Source: JAFLBB01 sp040007195 (GTDB taxonomy: Bacteria; Acidobacteriota; Terriglobia; Bryobacterales; Bryobacteraceae). Taken from it: a stretch of 7,019 nt of DNA. The translations under genes and the position numbers were made by a program. Under the pieces are notes generated by a model. That model was not told the origin of the DNA and searched no databases. It worked only from the letters and a program-made list of their open reading frames with translations. Positions 1 through 5,860 of the stretch are shown piece after piece (the stretch's first letter is position 1; each line of letters begins with the position of its first letter). Where the stretch lies: positions 1 through 7,019 of the forward strand of contig JBDTVQ010000368.1 of NCBI GenBank assembly GCA_040007195.1, given 5' to 3'.

Positions 1-589
1 GCGCGATGAAATCTTTGTCGAAGATCTCGAAGAGGAGGCCAAAGCGCTGCTCGAGCTCCTCCTGCCACTGGAGCAGCATTGACGGCGGGCAAGAGACCAC
101 GATTTCGCGGACTTTCTTGCGCATCAGCAATTCGCGCGCGATCAATCCGGCCTCGATCGTTTTTCCCAAACCGACGTCGTCGGCAATAAACAGATTCACG
201 CGCGGCAGTCGTAGCGCCTTCCTCAACGGTTCAAGCTGGTAGGCGTCAAGCCGGATGCCCGCCCGGAAAGGAGATTGCAGCAGGCTGGCGTCTGTGGAAG
301 TGACACAATTCCACCGGAGCGTGCTCAGGTAGGCCGAGAAATATTCAGCCGAATCGAAGCCGCGCTGGGCGATACGTGCCCACTCCTCGCCCGTAAGGAC
401 AGCGGCGTCCAACTCTCGCTCCCAGAGCACTTTGAGCTCCTGGCCCTGCGCGTCGTCCTCTATGCACGAAAGCTCGACGAGCGTGGAATCTTGCGGCCGT
501 GGGCGCGCGACCAGACCCTCCACCAAGTACAACCTTTGGCGGACGCGTACGATCTGGCCGACTTCTGGGATAGCGGCAGTCACACTCAT
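1..589 (-). CDS. drmD: DISARM SNF2-type helicase DrmD, N-terminal part (cut by window edge)
   Basis: The reading frame starts at ATG 589 and stays open for 196 codons to the left edge, so only the N-terminus is visible. It begins MSVTAAIPEVGQIVRVRQR. A helicase Walker A motif, ADDVGLGKTIEAG, lies at about residues 134-147, followed by the start of a helicase core (VVSCPPSMLLQWQEEL) at about residues 168-183. The PEVGQIVRVRQR opening, the LRWNCVTSTD linker and the segment DAYQLEPLRKALRLPRVNLF ahead of Walker A match what I recall of DrmD, the SNF2-like helicase of class 1 DISARM. DISARM couples this helicase with DrmA, DrmB, DrmC and an adenine methylase to block incoming phage DNA. Those partners would lie to the left and are not visible. 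A generic SNF2/RapA-like helicase is the alternative. No good Shine-Dalgarno precedes the ATG. The upstream gap carries only a weak promoter candidate, so expression may come from a very short leader or from read-through of the leftward operon. Confidence 0.85.
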   Translation of the reverse strand, partial: MSVTAAIPEVGQIVRVRQRLYLVEGLVARPRPQDSTLVELSCIEDDAQGQELKVLWERELDAAVLTGEEWARIAQRGFDSAEYFSAYLSTLRWNCVTSTDASLLQSPFRAGIRLDAYQLEPLRKALRLPRVNLFIADDVGLGKTIEAGLIARELLMRKKVREIVVSCPPSMLLQWQEELEQRFGLLFEIFDKDFIA

Positions 590-797
590 GATTTTGAAAT
601 GCTTAGGATACTAAAGGTTATCGCGTTGCATCGGAGGATGTCGCGAGATCAGAGTTGACGTGGAGGAGGACAGGATCGTTACGGATGGCGTGCGGCCGAG
701 GGGCGGGATGGAGCGACTGCGCGCCTTGGCCGTGTCGTGGGGGTCAAGAGGGGGAACCATGGGGGAGAGGGCGCTGCGTGAAGACCGGCCTTGACGT

Positions 798-896
798 TGA
801 ACGGGCGGGCGTCTGTGAGTGACACAGGAGAAGAGTGAAAGCACGAGAGAGGAGAGGTGCAGTCTACTCTCTCGTCCGCCGGGCGTCCGGCGGACG
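798..896 (-). repeat. Three-hairpin structured element, copy 1
   Basis: Three helices can be read directly. In plus-strand order they are CTGTG (813-817) with CACAG (823-827); CGAGAGAG (844-851) with CTCTCTCG (867-874), enclosing a 15-base loop; and a 10-base-pair stem, CGTCCGCCGG (873-882) with CCGGCGGACG (887-896), closed by the loop GCGT. A second copy at about 4216-4318 shares the same order, spacing and loop sequence (GAGAGG followed by AGTCT). The strand is assigned from the flanking leftward genes, since both copies sit just after one minus-strand gene and before the next. I do not recognise it as a named RNA family. It could be a structured RNA, a processing or termination site, or a recombination site. 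Confidence 0.7.
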
Positions 897-904
897 AATT
901 TTTT
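873..904 (+). terminator. Terminator-like hairpin with T tract on the plus strand
   Basis: The 10-base-pair GC-rich stem at 873-896 is followed by AA and six T residues (899-904), the layout of an intrinsic terminator for plus-strand transcription. No plus-strand gene lies upstream, so if active it would stop antisense transcription from running into the PP-loop gene. For leftward transcription the T tract is on the wrong side. The stem is shared with the repeated three-hairpin element, but copy 2 lacks the T tract, so termination may be incidental. Confidence 0.4.
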
Positions 905-937
905 GGGGGAAGGCGCGGCGAGGTCGGTTGGTGAGGT

Positions 938-2268
938 CTAAAAAAGGTCCTGCTGGTTCCATTTGCCGTTGAACCAATCGAGGCCATATCTCGCCTTGGT
1001 CTGGACGACCGCTGGGGCAACTACGTAGAAGTCCTCTCGCGCGGGATAGGTGGTGCCGGTGCGTTCTTGATAAACGTAGGCGATGCCGTGCTGTTCGTGA
1101 ATCGTGGAGTTGAGGCAGGCGGCGAGGCGGTCAAGAATCGGGCGTGCCGAAGTTGGCTCAATCAAGGCGAGTAACTCGACGGCTCGGTCTGCCTGGCCTT
1201 TCCTTGCCGGATTGTTGCGGGCGGCGTGATAGATCCGCCGTACTCGGTAGAGCGCCCAAGGCGTCGCGACGAGGGCGGATTGGTAGGCGGCGATGGCGAC
1301 GGTGTTGCCGGCGGCGGCCGTGATAGAGATGAGGCTTTGATTTTTGTACAAAGTGCCGCGCGGATTGAGGCTGAGTGAGGCGCGTTCCAGCATCATGGCG
1401 TCGGCGACTTGTTCGGGATGCTCGGCGTGGCGGGCAAGTAAATCAGCGCTGTTCTGCTTGTTGTGGGCGAAGGGGCAGTAGACACAACATGACTTGCGCC
1501 AGATGACACCGATGACGCGCTCGATATAGTTGATGCAATCCTGGCGGGTCCAGTTCCAGACCATCAGGGGGTAGAATGCGGTGCGGGTTAGGGTGTTGTA
1601 CTCGGTGTTGCGTCCGATCCGGAGAGTTTCGTCGGCATTGAAGCCGAAGGCGATGGCTTCGCCGTCGGGTACCTGGGAGGGGGCAGCGCGTAAGCCGTCG
1701 TATTCGTTGGCTCGTTCAACGCGGCTGGTTTCGTCGGCATTAAATCCGAAGGCGACGCGGGCGGTGTGGGTTGCGCGTTGTGCGAAGGCATATTCGCTGG
1801 TCTCGACACGGCCGGTTTCTTGCGCGTTATAGCCGATGGCGTGAGCTGCTTCGCCGCGTACGTTGTCGGCGAGCCACTTCTCAATGACAAACGCCTTGAA
1901 CTTCAGGGCGCATCGGTGAACGCCTGCGAATTGGGGCACGGTTCCATTGCGGCGCAGCTCGTCCGAAAGGCGATAGTCGCCGGCCAAGTAGACGGTCGAA
2001 GGCTGGCGGGTGTCGCTGAGGACGGTAATACCATCGGCTTCCAGGTGTCCGTGGCGAGCGACTTGTACATAACGGATGCCAAGAGCGCGCATGAGCGGGA
2101 GAATGTGGGTCTCGACGTCGCGGCCGGTGTCGGAGAATTCGTCTCCGACTTGCGCGGAAACTACGATCAATTCGGAGAGCGGGCAAGGGCGCGTCTCGGG
2201 CTCAGGGATCCAGCGAAGCAAAATGTGCTTTCAACTCCCATTCCGTAGCTGAGAATGGTGGTGGTCAT
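938..2268 (-). CDS. PAPS-reductase-like PP-loop protein, frameshifted near the N-terminus
   Basis: The frame from 2221 to 938 encodes a phosphoadenosine phosphosulfate reductase-like (adenine nucleotide alpha hydrolase) protein of the type found in phages and integrated elements. Visible landmarks are ETRPCPLSELIVVSAQVGDE, TVPQFAGVHRCALKFK and a late CCVYCPFAH cysteine cluster at about residue 260 of the repaired protein. That frame could only begin at a TTG at 2221 and would lack the nucleotide-binding loop. The missing N-terminus is present in another frame: ATG at 2268 gives MTTTILSYGMGVEST, the PP-loop. Adding one T to the four-base run at 2220-2223 joins the halves (VESTFLLRWIPEPE) into 443 residues. 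ATG 2268 overlaps the methyltransferase stop as ATGA, which supports this start. Residues about 143-224 contain three repeated units. The precise reaction is unknown; relatives include the DndC group of DNA phosphorothioation and sulfate-activation enzymes. The frameshift may be a sequencing error, a real mutation or slippage. Confidence 0.85.
1599..1843 (-). repeat. Threefold intragenic repeat inside the PP-loop gene
   Basis: Three related units of 56, 56 and 53 bases start at 1599, 1701 and 1791 on the plus strand. Each begins TA(C/T)TCG and contains a version of GTTTCGTCGGCATTGAAG. On the coding strand they give three versions of a motif: AIGYNAQETGRVE..EY, AFGFNADETSRVE..EY and AFGFNADETLRIG..EY. 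Spacing is 102 then 90 bases, all multiples of three, so the frame is kept. The first two units listed are closest in sequence, and the one at 1791 has diverged most. This looks like tandem duplication of a motif that I expect only once in relatives. Confidence 0.8.
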
Positions 2269-3917
2269 GCGGCCACTGCTCGGGCCTGAAGGTGGAATTG
2301 GGCTCGGACTAGCGCTTCTGCGGGTGCCGGAGAGACGGAGTTACCGCACATACGTACCTGGGCTTTCTTACTGAGGGTGACCGTCTCGCCGGTGGCGGCA
2401 TCCTGGCCGTGGTCGATGATGTAGGTGTCGGGGAAGCCTTGGGCGCGAAAGAGTTCTCGGGGGGTTAGCATGCGCATGCCGATGTCGGCGATGACGTAAG
2501 GGTGACCGTGGACGGTGACGATTGCGATTCGATCTTTGCTGGTGATCGTGTGCATTGGGTCGGTGAGCTGCGGGGCTTGGTCGGTGCCGTAGTACTTCAT
2601 GAGGAAGGCGCGAACCTCGCCGAGGTGGGTTCCTTGGGCGCTGACCGTGGCCATTGGTTCCGTGAGAGGCTGGCCGTCGCGGCAGGTACGGCGTAGTTTC
2701 ACGAGAGAACTGGCGGTGAGAGTCTCGGGGGCGTTGGCGTCGCGTGGAGAAGCTATATTGTGTTGGGCGAGAAACGCGGTGACCATTGCGAAGCGCGCCG
2801 CGCCTGCCATGACGGTGTCGAATGGCTCTGTAAGTTTGTGTCCTAAACCGTTCTCGTTGAAGCGGGAAATAAAGGCCGTGACAACGGCGGTGTCGGCCTT
2901 CGCGGTAGTCGTGTGGTACGGCGCATCGACGGGGCGCTCTGGCGATTGGCCCATTCGTCCTCCGAGTCCTGCCAGAAAGGGTGTGACGAGGGCGAAGGTG
3001 CGGCCTTTGGGAGACGCGGTTACCGTCCGCAACGGTTCGTTGATGGGGTGGACCGGAGTAGAGCCGTTGTAGTGGGCGATAGGCACGATAAAGGGGGTAG
3101 TGGTTTTGATGACATAGCGCATAACGCCCCTGGCGATACGGCGGAGGGTCGCGTCTGCAAGTGGGCGTCGAACTCCCAAGACGCGGGCTTCGTCCGGAGT
3201 GAGAAAGATCGAGGGACAAGGGAGGCTCCAATCGATGCAGTCCGCCGCTGTCTTATAGGGCTGGCAAAAGAGATCGCCTTCGGGCGCGTGGGTCTCGTCG
3301 GGCCATACAATCGGCTGGTTGTCGCGGCGAGCGACGACGAAAAGACGCTTACGAATTGTTGGCGCTCCGTAATTACATGCACGTAGTTCGCGCCACTCCA
3401 CGCGATAGTACAATTTGCGGAGCTGCCGTACCCAGCGCTTAAAAGTCTCGCCTTTCCATTTAAGGCAGGGCTGGCCATTTTTCGTACGACACCAGTCCTG
3501 GAATTCTTCCACGTTTTCCAAGATAATGACTCGGGGAGCTACAAGTCCTGCCCACTTGAGGGCTACCCACGCGAGGCCGCGAATCTTCTTGTTTACGGGC
3601 TTGCCGCCTTTCGCTTTGCTGAAGTGCTTGCAGTCGGGGGAGAACCACGCGAGGCCGACGGGGCGGCCGGCGACGACGGCCGCGATATCCACTTTCCAGA
3701 TACTCTCGCAGAGGTGCAGGGCATGCGGATGATTGATGGTGTGCATCGCGATGGCTTCAGGGTCGTGATTGATGGCGATGTCGATTGGCCGTCCGAGGGC
3801 CTGTTCCATTCCGGTACTCGCGCCGCCGCCACCAGCGAATGAATCCACGATGAGTTCATCGGGGGCGACGCCTTGAAGCGTGCTCGTCGGGAAAGTGCGG
3901 GCGGTAGCGAGCATCAT
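2265..3917 (-). CDS. C5-cytosine DNA methyltransferase, phage/mobile-element type
   Basis: This 550-residue protein transfers a methyl group from S-adenosylmethionine to carbon 5 of cytosine in DNA. The motifs appear in order: motif I DSFAGGGGASTG (residues 25-36), the NHDPEA acidic loop (50-55), motif IV FSPDCKHFSKAKGG with the likely catalytic Cys96, motif VI ENVEEF (134-139), motif VIII with R189 and R191 (APTIRKRLF), and the C-terminal CGNSVSPAPAEAL (524-535). Motif IV reads SPDC instead of the usual PPC. Between about residues 255 and 475, where target recognition is expected, the protein has roughly five degenerate repeats built on (T/N)EP..TVTA followed by FALVTAFL-like segments. ATG 3917 overlaps the upstream stop as ATGA; a second ATG follows directly at 3914. 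Its own stop overlaps the start of the PP-loop gene as ATGA, so the two are probably translated together. No cognate restriction endonuclease is visible, so it is either an orphan enzyme or part of a modification module. The target site cannot be predicted. Confidence 0.95.
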   Translation of the reverse strand: MMLATARTFPTSTLQGVAPDELIVDSFAGGGGASTGMEQALGRPIDIAINHDPEAIAMHTINHPHALHLCESIWKVDIAAVVAGRPVGLAWFSPDCKHFSKAKGGKPVNKKIRGLAWVALKWAGLVAPRVIILENVEEFQDWCRTKNGQPCLKWKGETFKRWVRQLRKLYYRVEWRELRACNYGAPTIRKRLFVVARRDNQPIVWPDETHAPEGDLFCQPYKTAADCIDWSLPCPSIFLTPDEARVLGVRRPLADATLRRIARGVMRYVIKTTTPFIVPIAHYNGSTPVHPINEPLRTVTASPKGRTFALVTPFLAGLGGRMGQSPERPVDAPYHTTTAKADTAVVTAFISRFNENGLGHKLTEPFDTVMAGAARFAMVTAFLAQHNIASPRDANAPETLTASSLVKLRRTCRDGQPLTEPMATVSAQGTHLGEVRAFLMKYYGTDQAPQLTDPMHTITSKDRIAIVTVHGHPYVIADIGMRMLTPRELFRAQGFPDTYIIDHGQDAATGETVTLSKKAQVRMCGNSVSPAPAEALVRAQFHLQARAVAA

Positions 3918-4168
3918 CGTGGGCCTTTGGCGCGGGCATCATCGATCGAGCGCCATGCCTGCACGTGTGAGTCACGTTTGCGGGCGGCGCTTCGGCAGGT
4001 GGGCGTACGTACGACAATTTGCTTGCATCGCGGGCACGGCTGGGTGAGCTGGACGTCAAACACCGTGGCCATGGAGTCCGGATCGCGCTGAATGGCGAGC
4101 GCTTGAGCGGCGGCCTGTTCGGCGGTACCTGCTTCGATGTCGATGTTCCATTGAACGTGGAATTGCAT
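3914..4168 (-). CDS. 84-residue hypothetical protein with possible zinc site
   Basis: The protein starts MQFHVQWNIDIEAGTAEQAA at ATG 4168, preceded by GGAGAG at a suitable distance. Residues 1-40 (HVQWNIDIEA...ALAIQRDPDSMATVFDV) resemble a small domain I have seen in uncharacterised proteins of mobile elements, where strand-helix-strand segments are likely. The C-terminal half has C45-P-R-C48, then C58 and H68, which could bind zinc and is basic around residues 59-65, so nucleic-acid binding is possible. The stop overlaps the methyltransferase start as ATGA, so expression is coupled to it. It lies immediately downstream of copy 2 of the three-hairpin element. The function is unknown. Confidence 0.75.
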   Translation of the reverse strand: MQFHVQWNIDIEAGTAEQAAAQALAIQRDPDSMATVFDVQLTQPCPRCKQIVVRTPTCRSAARKRDSHVQAWRSIDDARAKGPR

Positions 4169-4215
4169 TTGGTCTCTCCAAAACGGGTTGCGGGTGGTTG
4201 AGGGTTTTCCGGGAG

Positions 4216-4318
4216 TTAAGCGGGCCGCTGGCGCGGGCCTGTGAAACAGGCGGAAGAGGTGAGAGCGCGAGAGAGGAGAGGGAAGTCTTCTCTCTCGCCG
4301 CCGGAATTTTCCGGCGGC
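4216..4318 (-). repeat. Three-hairpin structured element, copy 2
   Basis: This is the same architecture as copy 1 at 798-896. In plus-strand order the helices are GCCTGT with ACAGGC around a GAA loop (4238-4252), CGAGAGAG (4268-4275) with CTCTCTCG (4290-4297), and a stem of at least 7 base pairs, CCGCCGG (4298-4304) with CCGGCGG (4311-4317), around AATTTT. Compared with copy 1 the first helix has changed on both sides while still pairing, and the loops of the first and third helices differ completely. The middle helix is unchanged. It fills most of the 168-base space between the 76-residue and 84-residue genes, and no promoter is obvious inside it. Confidence 0.7.
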
Positions 4319-4336
4319 GTGTTCTGCTGCGTGGCG

Positions 4337-4567
4337 CTATCGCCGGTCGTTGGCGTACTTGCGTTTCAACTGGCGGTAGTAGGTGCGGGCCTGTTCCCAT
4401 TCGTTGTTGGGGTCGTTCTTTCCGCGTCGGATGGCGGCTTCTGCGCGGTCGGTAACTCGGATGCCGCGAGCTGAGATCCGCGAGAGTATGCGGTATAGTC
4501 TGCTGGTCTGTCCGCTGTGAAAATCGCAGCAAAACACGTATAGACCAAAGGTGAAATCGGGGCTCAT
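4337..4567 (-). CDS. 76-residue hypothetical protein of mobile-element type
   Basis: I place the start at ATG 4567, which overlaps the stop of the preceding gene as ATGA and gives MSPDFTFGLYVFCCDFHSGQ. A longer frame opens at 4642, but that extension lies entirely inside the upstream gene and reads as low-complexity Arg/Pro/Asn sequence. The N-terminus has a hydrophobic, Cys-containing stretch (FGLYVFCCDFHSGQ). The rest is basic and probably helical (SRLYRILSRI; YYRQLKRKYANDRR). I recall similar short proteins in integrated elements but know no function. It is the last gene before copy 2 of the repeated three-hairpin element. Confidence 0.7.
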   Translation of the reverse strand: MSPDFTFGLYVFCCDFHSGQTSRLYRILSRISARGIRVTDRAEAAIRRGKNDPNNEWEQARTYYRQLKRKYANDRR

Positions 4568-4818
4568 TGGGCCGCACCGAAAAAGGCCGTTGCTAGTTTG
4601 CGGGCGTCGGTTGCCATCTGGAGAGCGCCTATTTGGTCGCATATTGCCGCAAGGTTATTCAACTGCTCGGCCTTGGTGGCTGCGACTTCGGGCCACTCGT
4701 CGGCGTAGTCCAGAACAGGGTTACCGAATTTGAGGTAATGTTCTTGGTCATCTAGGGCTAGCTCTATGGCCCATAGAAGGGAGGCTTCCTGTTCGGGGCT
4801 GGGGGTGATGATGGGCAC
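4564..4818 (-). CDS. 84-residue hypothetical helical protein, GTG start
   Basis: The GTG start at 4818 directly abuts the TAA of the upstream gene, so initiation is probably by translational coupling. The product (MPIITPSPEQEASLLWAIEL...) is acidic in its first half, without transmembrane segments or recognisable motifs. It looks wholly alpha-helical, with segments EQEASLLWAIELALDDQEHY, KAEQLNNLAAICDQIG and ATDARKLATAFF. The stop overlaps the next gene as ATGA. I do not recognise the family; position in the operon and tight packing are the main evidence that it is real. Confidence 0.65.
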   Translation of the reverse strand: MPIITPSPEQEASLLWAIELALDDQEHYLKFGNPVLDYADEWPEVAATKAEQLNNLAAICDQIGALQMATDARKLATAFFGAAQ

Positions 4819-5370
4819 TTACTGTGCCTCCGCGTCACAAGGGACGCATACGGTTTGACCGTCGATGGTTCGCGCGATTTCTGCGGCGCTGTTGCCGCAA
4901 GTGTCGCAGGGGTCGGCCTGGGCCGTATCATTGGCGGGGGCTGGTGTGGCCTGGGCAAGCCTGCGCGCTTGTACGCGTGCATAGACTGACATAGCGGCAT
5001 CGTAAACGCCGCGCTGGTTGGTGTCGAATGTTGAGCCGAAAAGCTTCTCGAAGGCGGGGAGCTTGTCGCAGTCGTAACCGCTGCAACCTGTCCAGGTGAC
5101 GTGGTTCTCGTCGTTTAAGCCCATAACGGCGAGCATGGAATATGTCGATTTCTTGGGCGTGTTCCACACTTCACCGGCGCGCTTCGGATTGGTGGTCTGT
5201 GAACATAGACGGAATCCCTGGCCGCGCTTGTACTCCAACCAATAACGAATCTTGCATCGGAGACGAAAGCCGTACGGGTAGTCATCGACTAAGTAGGCGG
5301 TCTCCATGGTGGTATGGCCCAATAAGACCGTCAAGGGCGAAGGTGTAATACTGGTCGTTAGATCGGACAT
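4819..5370 (-). CDS. 183-residue hypothetical protein with C-terminal zinc ribbon, first gene of the leftward operon
   Basis: ATG 5370 is preceded by GGAG about 8 bases upstream, the clearest ribosome site in the operon. The core, about residues 19-100, contains TTMETAYLVDDYPYGFRLRC and KIRYWLEYKRGQGFRLCSQT. This resembles a conserved uncharacterised protein that I associate with phage and integrative-element replication or modification regions. The C-terminus carries C155-x2-C158 and C175-x2-C178, a four-cysteine arrangement typical of a zinc ribbon, joined by an Ala/Pro-rich linker (about residues 138-153). The fold suggests nucleic-acid or protein binding, but no enzymatic motif is visible. 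It lies downstream of the promoter at 5443-5471 and immediately before two small coupled genes. The function is unknown. Confidence 0.8.
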   Translation of the reverse strand: MSDLTTSITPSPLTVLLGHTTMETAYLVDDYPYGFRLRCKIRYWLEYKRGQGFRLCSQTTNPKRAGEVWNTPKKSTYSMLAVMGLNDENHVTWTGCSGYDCDKLPAFEKLFGSTFDTNQRGVYDAAMSVYARVQARRLAQATPAPANDTAQADPCDTCGNSAAEIARTIDGQTVCVPCDAEAQ

Positions 5371-5442
5371 GTTGTTCTCCAGGTGTTCCGGTTTAGGGGT
5401 TCAGGGTGGCTCGTTACCGCTCTGAATCCCGCTTACTATTCT

Positions 5443-5471
5443 AGTATACAATAACAGCGCTGTAATAGCAA
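5443..5471 (-). promoter_or_regulatory. Leftward operon promoter with palindrome in the spacer
   Basis: On the minus strand, TTGCTA (5466-5471) is followed by a 17-base spacer and TATACT (5443-5448), a good sigma-70 match (4 of 6 and 5 of 6). Transcription would begin near 5436, about 66 bases before the first gene. The spacer contains the perfect palindrome ACAGCGCTGT (5454-5463), where a bound repressor would block RNA polymerase. No repressor gene is visible in the window. Confidence 0.55.
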
Positions 5472-5580
5472 TGACAACGGCGACATAAATACAAGTATTT
5501 TCAGGCCTTGGTCTTTGTCGCGGCGGGTCGCGGTGGGCTCGGGGTTTGCCGCTGGGTGTTTGCTCGCATTTCAGAGCGCA

Positions 5581-5714
5581 CCTTTCCCTCATCTAAGGAC
5601 AGGGGTGTGTTCGAGAACGGCCCGGAGCTGTCAAGGGCGCGCCGTAGTGTGGCGCGGCGGAGCGAACCCTTGACGGCGAGGACCGTTCTAAGAGCGTCAG
5701 GTATGAGGGAAAGG
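5581..5714. ncRNA. Large 134-base imperfect hairpin, candidate structured RNA or DNA palindrome
   Basis: Four nested perfect helices are visible. They are CCTTTCCCTCAT (5581-5592) with ATGAGGGAAAGG (5703-5714); AGAACGG (5614-5620) with CCGTTCT (5683-5689); GTCAAGGG (5630-5637) with CCCTTGAC (5667-5674), extended by three more pairs; and CGCGCC (5638-5643) with GGCGCG (5651-5656) around a 7-base loop. Arms paired in nested order over 134 bases are unlikely by chance. The strand is undecided because the helices are symmetric and no convincing promoter adjoins either end. Candidates are a regulatory RNA, a replication or transfer origin hairpin, or a small non-autonomous element; no target-site duplication flanks it. 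Confidence 0.5.
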
Positions 5715-5860
5715 AAGAGCACAGGATCAATATCGGTTTAAAGGGGGGAGTTACGGGGGGAACGCCCGTAGGGATGGGTAGAGTAAGACCGCGCATCGCG
5801 GGCTGAAACGAGGGAAGGCGCGTTTCGCTTCTTCCCCCTAAAAAGAAGGGTGGGTGGATT
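5715..5860. other. Hairpin-rich gene-free stretch
   Basis: No gene is credible here. Small hairpins occur in a row: TACGGG (5752-5757) with CCCGTA (5765-5770), CCGCG (5789-5793) with CGCGG (5797-5801), and CTTCTT (5828-5833) with AAGAAG (5843-5848). The last can alternatively fold as GGGAAG pairing with CTTCCC nearby. Together with the large hairpin to the left, this is an unusually structured non-coding block next to the insertion sequence. Confidence 0.4.

Larger units (their letters stand above)
590..937. other. Gene-free gap between the PP-loop gene and drmD
   Basis: I see no credible gene in these 348 bases; the open frames on both strands are G/C-rich low-complexity translations without family resemblance. 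The right half (about 798-896) holds one copy of the three-hairpin element described separately, plus a plus-strand terminator-like hairpin. The left end must contain the 5' region of drmD. The best -10 candidate on the minus strand is TAGTAT at 608-613, which would give a leader of only about 12 bases, but no matching -35 is visible. A short inverted repeat, GTCAAG at 743-748 with CTTGAC at 790-795, is also present; its arms are too far apart to judge. Confidence 0.6.

Noticed and set aside
679..1020. 113-codon minus-strand frame across the gap before drmD
   Set aside because: It overlaps the end of the PP-loop gene in another frame and the structured repeat; the translation is Pro/Ser/Arg-rich with no recognisable domain.
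1766..2248. 160-codon plus-strand open frame
   Set aside because: It is antisense to the PP-loop gene, whose frame has clear family motifs; the opposite-strand translation resembles no protein family and has no ribosome site.
4568..4642. Longer start for the 76-residue gene
   Set aside because: The extra 25 codons lie wholly inside the upstream gene and read as low-complexity basic sequence; ATG 4567 in an ATGA overlap is the better start.
5401..5592. 63-codon minus-strand frame with a hydrophobic stretch
   Set aside because: The possible membrane segment is attractive, but the frame starts inside the large hairpin, has no ribosome site and runs through the operon promoter. I consider it chance, though a small membrane peptide cannot be fully excluded.
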